Part shown: piece after piece, positions 32,460-44,990 of the stretch
Layout: every line of letters begins with the position of its first letter
Numbering within the stretch: the stretch's first letter is position 1
NCBI RefSeq assembly: GCF_018873765.1
Contig: NC_057920.1
Span: 9,747,307 to 9,811,306 of the forward strand
Length of the DNA: 64,000 nt
Origin: Telopea speciosissima
Lineage: Eukaryota; Streptophyta; Magnoliopsida; Proteales; Proteaceae
Direction of reading: 5' to 3'
Notes under the pieces: model-generated
Seen by the model: only the letters and a program-made list of their open reading frames with translations
The model's database searches: none
Told to the model about the DNA's origin: nothing
Made by a program: the position numbers and the translations under genes

Positions 32460-33110
32460 AATGGATCCCACGGCCATTGGTTCTTTCCTCATTGAAGGAG
32501 ATCGACCAACACTCCATAGTCAGTCCAAATGGTAACAATGATGAGCCCTAATTGCTTGGCTTTTTTGCATCCCTACAAACAATCCACTTTGTTTATGATT
32601 CATGTGCGCTCCTTGCATATCCAGAATTTAAAGTTGCCCTAACCAAATCTTTATTAACAATAATAACTGATGCATGTCTGTTTTCACCCGAACTTGAGGA
32701 AAAGCTCTCATCACAAAGAATGATACTATATGTAGTAGGTAACAGACTTTAGCATTCGGCCCAAGACATCAAGGTTTCATCATGTGTTCTATGATCCTCT
32801 TGTGGATGAAAACAAAGGAGGTTAAGGTCCTTTACCATTAGTTGACGTTAGAGATGATATGAAAAGGATTAGAAAGACTCTTAGAAATAACACATTTAGT
32901 TCGAGTAATCTATACAAAATAACATGTAATAGCAAAAACAGATAATAAGAAGTTACTTAAATTATCTTTAGTGTTCAACCCATTCTTAAGAAGTTTCAAC
33001 AAGAAGAATATAAACTTGGGATGAAGTCTAAGTCTCCCACAAAAAAGACCAAAGGTTGCTCCTAGAATCTTGTGAAATAGAAGAAACCCTAGAAGATAAG
33101 AATCATGCAT
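32460..33110 (-). pseudogene. Degraded LINE 3' half (zf-RVT and RNase H)
   Basis: On the minus strand, 'LLKLLKNGLNTKDNLSN' (about 33030-32970) matches the zf-RVT region of L1 elements. Downstream come 'CDESFSSSSG' (about 32722) and, in another frame, 'AKQLGLIIVTIWTDYGVLVD' (about 32565-32505), which match the RNase H active-site blocks. Stops and frameshifts make it dead. Upstream reverse transcriptase was not recognised. It is not obviously the same family as the 10.5-14.4 kb LINE. Confidence 0.5.
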
Positions 33111-34374
33111 CTATTTTAATTGTAAAAGTTCTCTTTTTTGGAGAAAGGACACATAAATCCTTATGGGCAGTATTGGCCAAGAAAGTTTTCCTTCATTGCA
33201 TGAGAAGAGTTCAGCACCATCTTAGGATTCCAAGACATACCCTCCTATTGGACAGAGTTGATAATACCCTCCTCTTGTTTAGTTATACCGTCTCCCACTC
33301 ATCCAAAATTGCAATCAAGGGATTCCCTTCACCGTGAAACTCCTCGGTCCATCATCATACATGAGAGGACCCCAAGTTGCTCGATCTCAACTATAGCATG
33401 TGTGGAGCCTTCCATTGGATAGGCTAGAGAGTTGTTGCTGCATGTACAAATGTGTAATTTTGACTTCCGACGGTTCAATATGTTGAAGCAGCTAGCACTG
33501 TCTCAATGAAGTTAAACTCTGTAGCAACAAATCTCATAATAATAATAAGAGCATGCAAGAGATCATTATCCGATTGTGTAACACTTGCATCAGGTTTACA
33601 ACCAATAAGAACAATGCATTTGATCGGATAGAATTTTTTATTTCACTAGGGATGTACTAAGCGGTAATTTCATGAGATCTCTCTATTTCCCTGATTGATG
33701 TTTTTATTTGATGTTGTTGGAGCGTTTGATACGAGGATTTGGATTCTTTGCTGCCGCATACCTATGTGGCCAGCATACATCCTCACACAGACGGGTTAAA
33801 TGACCATCCTATCCACTGTTCGGGCACCCTGCCTTGGGTGGGGTCCATGCCCTGTCTCCGTGAGGCTGAACGCCGGCCGCAAGAGCAGGCGGCGGCAGAA
33901 GATCCAAATTGTGATAGGAACAGATATCTGACTAAGACAACAGAGTTAAAATACAATAGTAAGCATTGGAGATGGCCCCACAGAACACCCACCATAGGCC
34001 AAGAGGCCATTCGTATCACCCCAACGAGATCTTCATTACTGTGATATTGTCACGACTCACGACGCGATGACTCGGTCAGCCTCAGCACGATAGAAATTTT
34101 TTAACATTTCCCCACTGCCTTTGCTTGCCTGTACAGAAGAGTCCATTCGCTCAACACGTGCGACACGGAAAAAATATCTCCAATCCCCAATCCTCGAGAG
34201 AGAAAGAAAGAGAGAGGTGGGACACCCCTAGCACCGAGACCTTTATTTCTTTTTCAATTGGGTTTTGAGACCAGAGGAATTCCATACCACGTGCGGCACG
34301 TGCCCCATGGTCCCCCACACCCACGTGAACAGTACAGCGGTTGTAGAACGACACGGCCTCGCCTCGTACAAACA
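33111..34374. other. Non-coding gap
   Basis: No gene recognised. Positions about 33738-33908 may be an old foldback element ('tttggattctttgctgccgc' against the reverse complement of 'ggcggcagaagatccaaatt'). The ORFs here lack recognisable domains. Confidence 0.35.
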
Positions 34375-34566
34375 CATGGTTTTAGGTATTAGATATCTAT
34401 CGGTATCAGAATTGGTATCGGATTGAATATGGGGATTGGTATCCATCGTATCAGACAATTTTGAACCTATCATTCAACGATTCGGTGTCAGTCAAGTATC
34501 AGCATGTGGTATTGACTGATACGGATTGGCTGTATCAGCCATTCGTGAGCCATAGATACTTAAAAC
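34375..34566. mobile_element. Degenerate member of the 'catggttttag-tatcgg' MITE family
   Basis: Left end catggttttaggtattaga; the right end reverse complement has gttttaagtatctatgg. The interior is rich in 'ggtatcgg' and 'tgtatcag' words, as in 36460-36710 and about 40038-40185. Confidence 0.45.
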
Positions 34567-34579
34567 TTAGCTCCTCTCA

Positions 34580-34733
34580 GGTTTCTTGTCCGATTAAGTT
34601 CGTAAGTTATTCTCATAGGGGATCGAAAATGATGATCTCACCCCCTGCCCAAATCCACTACCTGAGTGGGATGAGATCATCATTTCCGTCCTCTCTATCA
34701 GAGGAACCTACGAACCTAACCGGCCAAAGAATC
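34580..34733. mobile_element. Foldback MITE related to 14459-14645
   Basis: Inverted ends 'ggtttcttgtccgattaag' and 'gattctttggccggttagg', with inner arms 'ctcatagggg.cgaaaatgatgatctca' and its partner. The layout and the 'catagggg..gaaaatgacga' core match the 14.5-kb element. Confidence 0.6.
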
Positions 34734-34984
34734 TGAGAAGAAAAAAATTCACCCAAAACCATGTCGACACTTGTTTCATTGTGCTTTGTGAATGTGGGGA
34801 ACTGAGAACTCGCATAACGTATAAAGAAGGATTAATATGACTCTTTGACTGTTGACCAATATATCCGCATCATTTTTATCATCTTTTTGGGAACTGTGTG
34901 ATTCAGCCGGATCAGTAACTAACAAAACCCACGCCATTCGATCAGGAGTTGATGTTGTTACCAAAAAGCTCAAAAGAAAAAATA

Positions 34985-35402
34985 GAAAAATTACATGATT
35001 AGTTATTTTTTGGTTTCCATTTACAAAATTGTCCACGTTATGTTTGAGTTAATAAAAATAGACAAAAATAAGTTAAGGTTTACAAAACTAGATAAAATAG
35101 TCTCTCCCTCCCACACTTACTTTTTCAGACATTTTTACCCCTGTCATAGCCTTCTCGCCCAGGCATCTTCCGTTCCCTGCAACCCTACCTTTATCCCAGC
35201 CACCGCCATTCCCTACTATCCCAAATAATAGAGGAAAAAAAAGAGATTTTTTCAAAGGGAAACTGCTGAGGAAGGAAAGAGAGTCACTGTTTTGTCTAAT
35301 TTTGTAAAACTAAACTTGTTTTTGTCTATTTTTGTAAACTCAAACATAGGGTGGACAGTTTTGTACATGAAAACCCAAAAGTAGCTAATCATGTAATTTT
35401 CC
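34985..35402. mobile_element. Foldback element with about 120-bp TIRs
   Basis: The left arm (about 34985-35100) contains 'aattacatgattag', 'tatgtttgagtt' and 'aaaaatagacaaaaa'. The right arm (about 35285-35402) contains all of these inverted. A central 180 bp is not shared. The type is probably a MULE-derived element, but no clean 9-bp duplication was found. Confidence 0.65.
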
Positions 35403-35819
35403 CCAAAAAAAATCAAGAGTTGATGCATGTAGTACATGACAAGTAAAATTCCCCAATATTCCCTAGATTCTTTTTTGCAAGAAAATACTAATCGGAACCC
35501 AAAGGAGCAACACAATTGGCAAGGGACGATGCCTAAGGAAGCTGAAGGTCTTGAGTTTGACTCCGTCTCTTTGCTTGGGACCACCCGTCTCAGAGAAAAC
35601 TCCCTAGTGAATATGGAAAATACTAATCAATCGTGTAAGCTCTGCGCCAGTGCGATAGCCAATGAAAATGTATACAAATGTGTACTGGTTTGGATGTGAT
35701 TTTCAATTTCACCTGGGCAAAAAGGTTTTTTCAAACACAAAAGCATTGATTTGTGTCTAAGTGTAAAACCACGCTAATCATATCATTTTATTTCCCATTT
35801 TGTTTTTATGGGAGAGGAT

Positions 35820-35967
35820 GGGTATACTAGTGATATACCGTATGCTAGCACCCTATGTGTCTATCTTTTTCCTCCCCCCTTTGAATTTACTCTCTTACTC
35901 TCTTGAAGGGAGGAAGAGAGAGATAAACACATAAGGTGTTAACATACGGTATACTACTAGCATACCC
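35820..35967. mobile_element. Foldback MITE, 148 bp
   Basis: Inverted ends 'gggtatactagtgatatacc' and 'gggtatgctagtagtatacc', followed by matching 'gtatg.taacacc.tatgtgt' arms. It would fold into a near-perfect hairpin around a pyrimidine-rich loop. Confidence 0.7.
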
Positions 35968-36459
35968 AGCCTTTTCCCCTTTTTTTTTATATGCTAAATC
36001 TCGATTATTGGTACGAAAGAAACCCATGGAGAAGAGGTGTTAGTGCAGCTGGTTGGAGCATAATGGTCTCCAATTTCCCATCTAGTTCCCCCCTTGAAGG
36101 TGTTTGCAGGGCGCGGGAAAGGGGACTCGCATTTTTTTAGGAGAGAGAATGTCATTGTTATCCCTCTTCTTTTAAAAAAGACTATATATCAAGAGTTTGG
36201 ATCAGGCTCCATGAGGTGTGAGCCCTACACACCAGAGGTGGATCCCACACCCTATGGAGGGTCCAGATTTGCCCCTAAGGTCCCCGACAGGTCCCGGAAT
36301 CCTATATCTTCTTAGACTTTCAAAACATTTAAGTAACCATGCCTTATTTGTGCAAGTGTGTGAATTATATTTCATAATTAACTATGTAGGTGGCTATGTT
36401 TGCTCTTAATCGTGTCTATCTGTACTATGTTTTTAATGATCAAATCAACCCTATATCAT

Positions 36460-36710
36460 CATGGTTCTAAGTATCGGTATCGTATCAGATGATATGTACC
36501 AGTTTTGTTAGTCACAGATATCGATACTGTGCCGATACCATATTGGTATCACGGTACGGACAAGGGGTAAAATTGTTAGAAAACTCATTTTTTAAAGAAA
36601 TTCAAGGGTATTCTTGTCTGATACAGTCGATTCAGACCAATACTGTATCGATATCATATCGATTTTACGTGTTGCCGATATCCGTTCCGATACCGTGCAC
36701 TAAAACCATG
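36460..36710. mobile_element. MITE with CATGGTT ends and probable 8-bp target duplication
   Basis: Begins catggttctaagtatcgg and ends ccgtgcactaaaaccatg. Flanks are tatatcat (36452-36459) and aatatcat (36711-36718), an 8-bp duplication with one mismatch, suggesting the hAT type. Internal inverted 'cgataccatattggtatcacgg' block. Confidence 0.65.
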
Positions 36711-37453
36711 AATATCATCTTCAACCTCCTCGTTGCCCCCATTACCACTTTCAATTTGCACCATCTCACTCATTCTGAAGGAGTACTCCATGGCCTTCAA
36801 CCTTCAATTCTAGATTGTTTGGACCATCTCAAACTACTTCTTCTCACTTTTTATCAATCAGGTGAACTTGCTTTATTTCAGTGGTCAATTTTATTTTTTG
36901 GTAAAACAGTGGTCAACATTTCTTTCAATGTCTCTATCTATGTTCAATAATTGATTCTTATCAACATTTAACACTCCTCAATTTGTCAAATAATTTGTAA
37001 TCCTTTTTTTATCTCTTTTTTTTGTCCTTTTAGTATGACATACAATACTTTTCAATGAGGGTAATAGTGTCATTTTATATGTATATTTAAAAAATAATCA
37101 TAATAATGTCATAATGATATGTCACTTTCAAATTATTTTTAAAATTCTTTTATATCTTTTTTGTTTTAGGAGAATGAAGACTTGAAGTGTTGATAAACTT
37201 GGCAAGATGACAAAGTAGACTGAGGTGTACCAATGGGCACTCTCCTTAAGACCTTAAACGCCCCCCCTACAGGTGCAACCGGGTGTATGTGAGTAGGCTT
37301 CCAAGATATAACAGCCTTGTTGGCTTGCGAGAGTAACAGTGCACTTTGCTACTACAAACCCCTTCAAAAATTTAGAATTGTACTCAAGCTACACTTGTAT
37401 GCAATGCAAGCGGAAACTCTATAGCGATTGTTCAATAAATGGGCAGCATACCA

Positions 37454-37486
<33 letters not shown>

Positions 37487-37828
37487 CAAAAAAGGATTAA
37501 TACATGTTTAACCTAAAAAACTAGGCCAACTTTGAATAAGAAGAATATATTAAATAAACCACACTGCACTGCCACAACACGGCTCGGCTCGGCGTGCACG
37601 TATATGCCTCTATCATTTCTTGTTCCACTTCCAATGCATTGCCCAAAAACTCCTGAAAACAAAATACATGTCTTATGGGAGGAAAACCGAAAGGCAACAA
37701 AAATAACCAGAAACATTTAATACAACAATTCCCCACAAGTTTTAAAAAAAAATCGATAAAACACATGATAGCTTGAGTACAGTAAAATAACAGAACAAGT
37801 CGTTAAAAATGTCTTCTAGACTTGAATA
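36711..37828. other. Non-coding gap with a (GA)n microsatellite
   Basis: No gene recognised. The (GA)n tract is at 37458-37486. Confidence 0.4.
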
Positions 37829-38379
37829 TGTACTAGTAGGGGTGCAAGTTTGGCCCTGTCGGCCCGAACCCGCCCTAAGCCCGAACAGGGTCTGGGCTGA
37901 GATAATTGGCCTTGAGGGCGGGTCAGGGTTGGAAATTTCTGGCCCTGAGTTAGGGCCGGGTTGAATTAGGATTGAGGCCTCGAGCTAAGTTGGGCCCGGC
38001 CCGACCCGACCCTGATTTAAGTTATACTATAAAATATATATTGATATAATTTATACATTATAAACTTTAAATTTCACCCACATTTTTTTATATAATATAT
38101 TATATATGAAGACAATAAGTGTTATAATATATTTTATTATATTATTATTTTATATATAATTGATAATGTTTTTCCTGGCCCATTCTAGCCCATGCATTTA
38201 TTTTCCCCTCCCCATGATCAGGGCCAATTAGGGTCGGCTCGAGGGCGGGTCAGGGTTGGATTTTTCTGGCCCTGAGTCAGGGTCGGGTTGGGCCTGGGCC
38301 CAGCTAAGGGGACTTAGGGTTGGGCTAGGGTTCTATAAAGCCCAGCCCAACCTGACCCTGTTGCAGCCCTATGTACTAG
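37829..38379. mobile_element. hAT-type MITE with perfect 8-bp target duplication
   Basis: The element is 37837-38371 (535 bp), flanked by TGTACTAG at 37829-37836 and 38372-38379. TIRs are TAGGGGTGCAA and TAGGGCTGCAA (reverse complement of the right), 10 of 11 matching. Near both ends lie direct copies of 'gggtcagggttgga' and 'tctggccctgagt'; the centre is AT-rich. No transposase. Confidence 0.88.
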
Positions 38380-40037
38380 GTCTAATAAGTCACACTAAAG
38401 AGTACAGGTGAAGTTAGACTCTTGAAACTTTCCTCATTAGTGTAGCCGACTGTATTACTAGCCATATCTTGCCATCTGACCCTTCAGTATACTCTTTAAA
38501 TAAAATTGGACATTTTTAGCCTTGTCCCCCATCTTGGTGTCATGATCGTTTGAGAATTCACCCATGTAATTCTCATTGAGGGCGGCCTCACCCTCTACGA
38601 CCACTTAGGTCAGCCCCTAGTATGTACCATGGTTAACATACCCCCAGAATTTCTCAGGCTTTGCTGATTAAGAGTTCTAAACTCATCCTCCGGTCATCGC
38701 TGTAAGTACTATCTTCTCATCTAGCTGAAATAAGCAAAATACGATAGTACTAATCAAGTCAACCAATAACTTCATTTTTACCCTTTGAATCTAATTCTAG
38801 GGATCTCCTATCACATAGGTTGGATGCCCATCACCTTGCCTCATGAATCACGGGCCTTAAGTTTATTCTTTTAGATGATATCAATTTAGTGATCTGCGAC
38901 ATTATACAAATCCTGATTAGATTAACTAATAATATATCTGCTATTTATATTGTTAACCTTGTGGCTCCCGATCCAATTTTCTTACGAAAGCCATAAGTTA
39001 ACTAATAATATCATGGTGAAACCTATAATTTAGGTTTATATTACCGATTCCATGAATCACTATACCAACACATGTTTGTACATGACGCATTTGAATCAAA
39101 TTAATGTATCAAACACCTATATAACCAAATCTATGTATATCTACTAGATTCTATTTCCAAGTGGAGATTGATCATATTACTTGATTTCTCTTTAAGAAGA
39201 GACTCAACTTATCATTCTCACAATAACCTTAACATACTTAGGTTCTTCATATCATATGTCAAAATAATAGGTATTCCCTTTGTGGGAAAACTAGAATCCC
39301 TACATTTCCATGGCCTCTTGTAGCATAATAATCAAGCAATACCAATTGCATGTGTAACAATATTCACACACTGACACACATATGCAAATACTCATTGCAA
39401 GTGAAGTCCAATCAACAAACATTAATTAGTATACATATGCTACTTACAAAAGCAAAGATGTGAATGCACATACCCGGAGTTCAAAATCCTCACAGTTACA
39501 CTTCTGGATAGAAAGCTACTTCCCATTTTCAATTAACTTACAAACAATTCTACGCAAGTTTACCACACACAAAGTTGAATTTAATTAATGAGTTATTAGG
39601 ATAAGATTTTGGATTGTTTTATTATTGAGGTTTTTGAGAATCTGAAGAGTGTTGTTAGGTTTAGCCATTGGAGAAATTAAGAACATAATCTACTTATGTA
39701 GCCATAATCCAATACAAAATATCAACCGAATTTATATATATAAGATCGAGTTTTCCTTTAGCCATGGTGATGGGGATCCTTGATTTGAAAACGAATTTCA
39801 GAGGGATAGACAATATCACACAACATAGTAGAGTATTATTGACTTCTTCCAATAGAAGGTGTTTTAAGACCCTAAGATGATGGTTGAACCCTATACTACG
39901 GGTGTAAGAAAACTTTCTCCTACATATGGGGAGAGTTTAATAATGTCTAATCGTATTATCTCTATACCAGCATGGGTGCCAATGAGGGAACGCACAGGGG
40001 CATCCAAAAGGAGGAATGCAGCATTTGTTTCACCCTC
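38380..40037. other. Non-coding AT-rich gap
   Basis: No gene or clear repeat recognised. Confidence 0.4.
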
Positions 40038-40185
40038 TTGCATGGTTTGAAGTATCGGTTCAATATAACTTACGATCAATCTCGATACCATATTAGTGAA
40101 ACGATACGAATCAGGGGCAAACGTCCGATGCAAATCACTCCATGCCAATATGTATCAGTATCGTATTGTTTTAAACGTCCGATAT
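40038..40185. mobile_element. Degenerate relative of the CATGGTT-tatcgg MITE
   Basis: Starts catggtttgaagtatcggtt and ends with 'tatcgtattgttttaaacg', resembling the ends at 34375 and 36460. Ends are not sharp. Confidence 0.35.
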
Positions 40186-42152
40186 TGAGTGTTTTTTTTA
40201 TTTTTGGGCGCAGGGAACGGGATCAGACAGCGTTCTATTTCCCAAAATAATAATAGACAGCTGATCACCTTGTCTCCTATATACATCGACCGATGCGAGA
40301 ATTGTTACACTGCACGTGTGGAGACAGCTATGCTGAGAGGGATAGGTGGCTGAATTCACTGGCAAAGCTTACGAAAGCTGACGTGAGGTTCCCACTACCC
40401 ACACGCGCGAGCACCACGATGATAGAATTGCTTGAGTGGGCCCCCCTCCTGCCGTTGCCTTTTTTTTTTTTTCTTTTCTCGAAACACGTGAGGATATTCC
40501 CTTTCCCAACACCATGTTATTTATTAAACAAACAGAAAAATATTCCAGCAATACGGCCACGGGCTACCGGCTACCCATGTTTTAGGGGTAGACCGGGTAA
40601 ACCTGGATCCACGTAAGACACCGTAAGTCCGTAACCCACATGGACCAGAAAAAGAGTTGAGGCCCATGAAATTTATAAATCAATATCATCGGTGTTTATG
40701 TAATTGCGTTGGGTTCCATTTTAACTGTTCAAATCCTCACCAGGGTTTCTCTGTTTCTCAAATTTTGTGTTCAGATGCCCAGTTTGCTCCGCAAGAACAG
40801 AAAAAATAAAACTACGTTAACAAATGTGTTTTTTTTTTTTCTATTATTGTTCTCATAGAACAGTAGAACACCTGAAACACTCCACGAGAATATTACCTAA
40901 CGCAGCCTAAGTGATTTGTTGTGCCTTTTGAGTTTAAACTTTAGCTGTTTAACTGCTTGGAGAGTTGGGGGTAAGACGAATTTTTATCCTCTCAAATGAG
41001 ATGTGCTTTCGACAGTGGCCAATGCACTGAGAGGATGAACTTTAAAGGTGCACTGAGTCGCACTTGAGAGGACAGGTAAGACTAGACGAGTTGTTCACTA
41101 CTTCACCTTTGCTTATCTCTTGGGTTTGAAAGGGGAAGAGGTTAGGTTTGGGTAAAGAGCGAACACCCCTTGTGTTTGCGGTCCAGCCGATATGGGCCTT
41201 TTTATAGCCCATATTCTTTTTCTAAGCCTATGTTCATCAATATTTGGCAGTTGATTCGACCTCAAGATTTCACCTACCTTAAATCCTAGCTTACCCTTGT
41301 GGTTATTTTCCTTACATCAATTCACTATGTTGAGAATACACATTCTCATTTTTAGAACACATAACGTATTTTTAATTATTTTTATCATTTGAGAATGCAA
41401 AAGTGACTTAGAATGCATACCAAACACTGCCTTCATTATGTATTTGGTTAGAATGTGTTCTTGATTTTAGAACGTTTAGACATTTCATCAAACATCTCAT
41501 GAGCAAAATTTATTTTGATATGTATATATACTTGCATCCTTGTGGATTGTTATGGTCTTCTACATTTGATTCAGAAATTCAAAAGCACCATTACTTCCAA
41601 ATTTCACCAAAAAATTCGGTGCTTCTCCCACAATTTCTTCTGATTTTGATCTGTTTCTATTGAGGTTGTACATCAGAATTTTGTTTTCCTTAAAAGATAT
41701 GGCATCATCTGGTAAAGGGATGTGAGTGATTTTGATTTGTGAATTTAAGGTCTTAGATTCTCAAGGATCTCCACGGGAAGCGATGGCTCGAGCAAGAACA
41801 AGAACGGGGACGAATGCCTAACAACACTTGTAGCTAAATGTTCATTCCTTAAATGTACACAGACGATAAATATTTGTAGATAGATTTGTAATCTTACATT
41901 TTAACCATTCTAATATGGCACTATTTTTTTCAATAAGGTTAAATATGTCATTTCATATGTATCCTCAAAAAATATGCAAGACAATGACATCTTTTGATAA
42001 TGACATAATGTTAAGTTATTTTCGAATTATTTTTGAAATCCTTCTTATACCCCTGACAATAAGAACTTTTGAGACTAAGATACGGGACAATTAAATGAAG
42101 ATGCCAAATTCTAAATACACTTATAAAACATTGTTTATAAAAATAAAAAAAG
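40186..42152. other. Non-coding gap left of the large repeat
   Basis: No gene recognised. The sequence immediately left of the repeat (42125-42152, A-rich) differs from that left of the second copy. Confidence 0.4.
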
Positions 42153-44496
42153 GCAAAAGGTTTTCTGGTCGGCGGTGCAGGTAAGGGAATCTATGGTCAG
42201 GAGTAATTTGATCCATAGAATTAGTATCAATAGATCTTGTTCGTTAATTGAATTCCAAAACATTATACGATTTTGAGTGATATACGACACCTATTACCGA
42301 AAGAAAAAAAAAGAAATACGATCCCAAATATACTTCCTCTCTCTCCCTCTTTTTCTTGTCGAATGCTTCGTTCTCACTTTGGTTCTGAAGAGTGTATCTC
42401 GGACTGAAGGCTAGGGCGTGCTTTTACCCTATTTCTCTCACCCTTAAGAGAGAATTCTCCACAGAGGAAGAAGCGTAAAGCAGGTCACTAAGAAGATTTG
42501 GGATTGGAAATCAACAGAGATCTTATTGCTTTAAGACTCAAGAGTTTCAACCTCCCTTGGCAGAGTTCATGCTCGATCCCATCTAATACAAAAAAGGTTT
42601 CTAATATCTTGAGGGCACCCCTATCTTGAGATACAAAATCTCGTAACTTCTTGTAATCTATGATATACTTCTCCTATACGGAAGTTTCTACTTTCCTCCC
42701 CGATCCCAAATCCGACTTTACCCTGGTAGACCTTGGCAGCCGGCAGGCAGACGTTCATGCTCTGCAACTCTCTCTCTCTCACAGTCGTCTCTGTTTTTTG
42801 CAGTTTATTTTTTTAACGTTTTTACACGTCTGTGCTACAATTTCTATTTTGTCTCAAGAATTGGATCACAATCACTATAATTTGAAGAAATCAGCCGACA
42901 AAAGGTATGGATTTTAGGGCTTTCTTGAGCAAAATTGATGTTCGAGTTCCTATTGGTTGCTAGGTCGATCTTTAGTTTGGTTTTTGTGGGGATCTAATTA
43001 TCAGCCGGACATTCACGGGTGGTTTGATTTTTGTGTTTTTTCTTTTTTTCTTTCTATTTTAACATCTTCTCTGTATCTATATACTTTGCAGTGGTATTTG
43101 GTTGTTGGATTTGTTTCTCAATACATTGTCTGTGTAACCATTGCTATCTGATGATTTGCCCTTTGTTTTATCTAGTATAGTTGGTGTTTTCTGGTACTGT
43201 TATCCTAAAGTTGTGTTAGTTATGGTTGCATCTTATGCATAATGAGTTTGGGCATATTATTGTGCGTTGTATGCATTTGCACTCATGTAGTTTCAGTTAA
43301 ATTGAAACTGTGCCACATTGTGGAGAATCCATATCATGTTTATTACATCTGGGTTATGTTTATATAGAACAAACATACATCTGAAGAACTTGGTTTTAGC
43401 ACATATCAAGGCAGACCTCGATTGTGGGAATGACGAGAAGTAGAAGTGAGAAGATTTCTGATAGTTCATGTTAGGCTTTGAAAATTACAGATGTTTTCAT
43501 ACTTGATATAACCAATTAAGTTAGATGTTCTTATCAAAGGGGAGGATGGTTTAATAGATGTAATTCTAAATCCAATTCTTTATATCAAATGTAGTGGTTT
43601 TACCATCGTATGACTCTGCATTTGTGAATCAAGTAGCAGCTTGGATAATTGAACAGTTCTAGTGATCAGACTTGTTAAGAAAGTTGATAAAGTAGATTCA
43701 AGTAATGTAATTAATTGGCATGTCCTGAGTTTATTGTATGACTCAAGATCCATGAATCACATACCTGCGTGGATTAGAGAATGGTCTTAAGTCTGTATAA
43801 TCAACTGGTTCAGAGATCCGACATGGTCAACTGCAATTGAGATAATTAGTGTGACATTCCCTGAGCTTCTTCTTAGAGAACTCAGATGCTGATTTACTAG
43901 CTGACAATAGCATTTGTTTTGGGTTTGATCTTTCTTCTTCTTCTTCTTCTTCCCATACTGCTGTAACTAAACGGAGTCAAGCTTCTCTCATATTTCAGTA
44001 ACTGTACCATTAGTCAGGCTAAAGTGTTCATTCCAATTAAATGTGATTTGTAGGTTTTATCTTGATATCATTTTTTAGCCACCCTCCCCCCTGACCTGAA
44101 AATAGTCCTTTTTTTAAAAAAAAAAATTCACTCATAGATGTTCCTTTTGAACTATGACCAGTTACCAAAACAGCCAATTTCCATCCCCATCATGTTTCTG
44201 AGCAAAAGTTCTTGATAAAGATCCAAGTGAGAAAGCAAACAAGCTTACTAACTATGCTGATGTGGCCAAAATCTATCTATCAGCTTATCAGTCACCCAAA
44301 CCCATTTCCTAAATGTTCTTTTTCAACAGTGGAGAGGTTACTCCAAAGACAGTTTTCATGTCCATGGACAATTTACACTGGACCGATCTTTTATGGTCTT
44401 TGAACAAGAATTTTCCGGACCAAATCAGTGTCTTTGATTTTTGTTGAGTTGTGAATCTTCTCAATTATAATTGCTCTCATTTGCTTTCTTGTATGA

Positions 44497-44568
44497 GAGT
44501 CTTTAGCTCAAACAGGTAGAGCACTTGGGAATTCCCCAAGATATGGTGGTTCAAATCCACCAAGACTC
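44497..44568 (+). tRNA. tRNA-like gene with perfect stems but no U33 (copy 1)
   Basis: All four stems pair fully: acceptor GAGTCTT/AAGACTC, D arm GCTC/GAGC with a GG in the loop, anticodon stem CTTGG/CCAAG, and T arm GGTGG/CCACC with loop TTCAAAT. The B box GGTTCAAATCC is an exact Pol III consensus match and the A box TAGCTCAAACAGG is good. The 7-base anticodon loop is GAATTCC: position 33 is A instead of the invariant U, and nominal positions 34-36 read ATT. It resembles bacterial or organellar-type tRNAs rather than plant nuclear ones. It is most likely a transferred organellar tRNA with a changed anticodon loop, or a tRNA-derived gene. Decoding function is doubtful. Confidence 0.6.
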
Positions 44569-44586
44569 ATATATTGTTATTAAGTC

Positions 44587-44870
44587 TAGGATAAATTACT
44601 TGTACACACCCTATACCATGGCCTGATTGATTGACACCCCTAACTTTTGAAACTATTACTTAAACACCCCTTGCATTTTAAGATTTCTTACAAGTAGCCC
44701 TTCTCTATTAGTCATTCACCGTTTTAGTAATGACATTATGGGTTAGAAAAATCTTAAAGGCTCAAATTTAAGGGTAGTAAAGTGACCATTTTACCCTTTG
44801 GCCGTGGTAAAGGGAACCGTCCCTTTCATCGTTGAACAAGCCCTCTACTCTGCTGTTCCTGCTGTGGCGA
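44587..44870. mobile_element. Possible terminal region of a MULE-like element
   Basis: Contains 'ggataaattacttgtacacaccc', 'acccctaacttttgaaac' and 'agtgaccattttaccc', the kind of sequence seen at ends of MULE-like repeats such as 8035-9320. A matching inverted partner was not found nearby, so this is tentative. Repeated at 58218-58501. Confidence 0.3.
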
Positions 44871-44990
44871 TTTGCAGATGTCGGAGAAGATGAAGCGATT
44901 TCCATACGCTGAAGAAGACGAAGCAAGTACCCATGGTGACCCTACTGCCGGCCATTAAAAACCTCTCTCTTTTATTTGAAACCCTAACCT
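44868..44990 (+). repeat. Internal repeat, related to 48541-48690
   Basis: Shares 'gatttgcagatg', 'ggagaagatgaagcgatttcc', 'gaagaagacgaagcaag' and 'ccatggtgaccctac' with the later segment at clearly less than full identity. It could be a duplicated first-exon region: an ATGGTGAYCCTAC start is kept in both. Confidence 0.6.

Noticed and set aside
33739..34044. 101-codon ORF near 33.7 kb
   Set aside because: Overlaps a probable foldback element and lacks any recognisable domain.
35252..35584. 110-codon minus-strand ORF
   Set aside because: Half lies in the inverted arm of a foldback element and has no domain.
42660..42917. 85-codon ORF repeated in both large copies as evidence of a gene
   Set aside because: The two copies differ in reading frame because of a CT-repeat and T-run length difference, and no domain is visible. 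Similarity between copies reflects the duplication, not selection.
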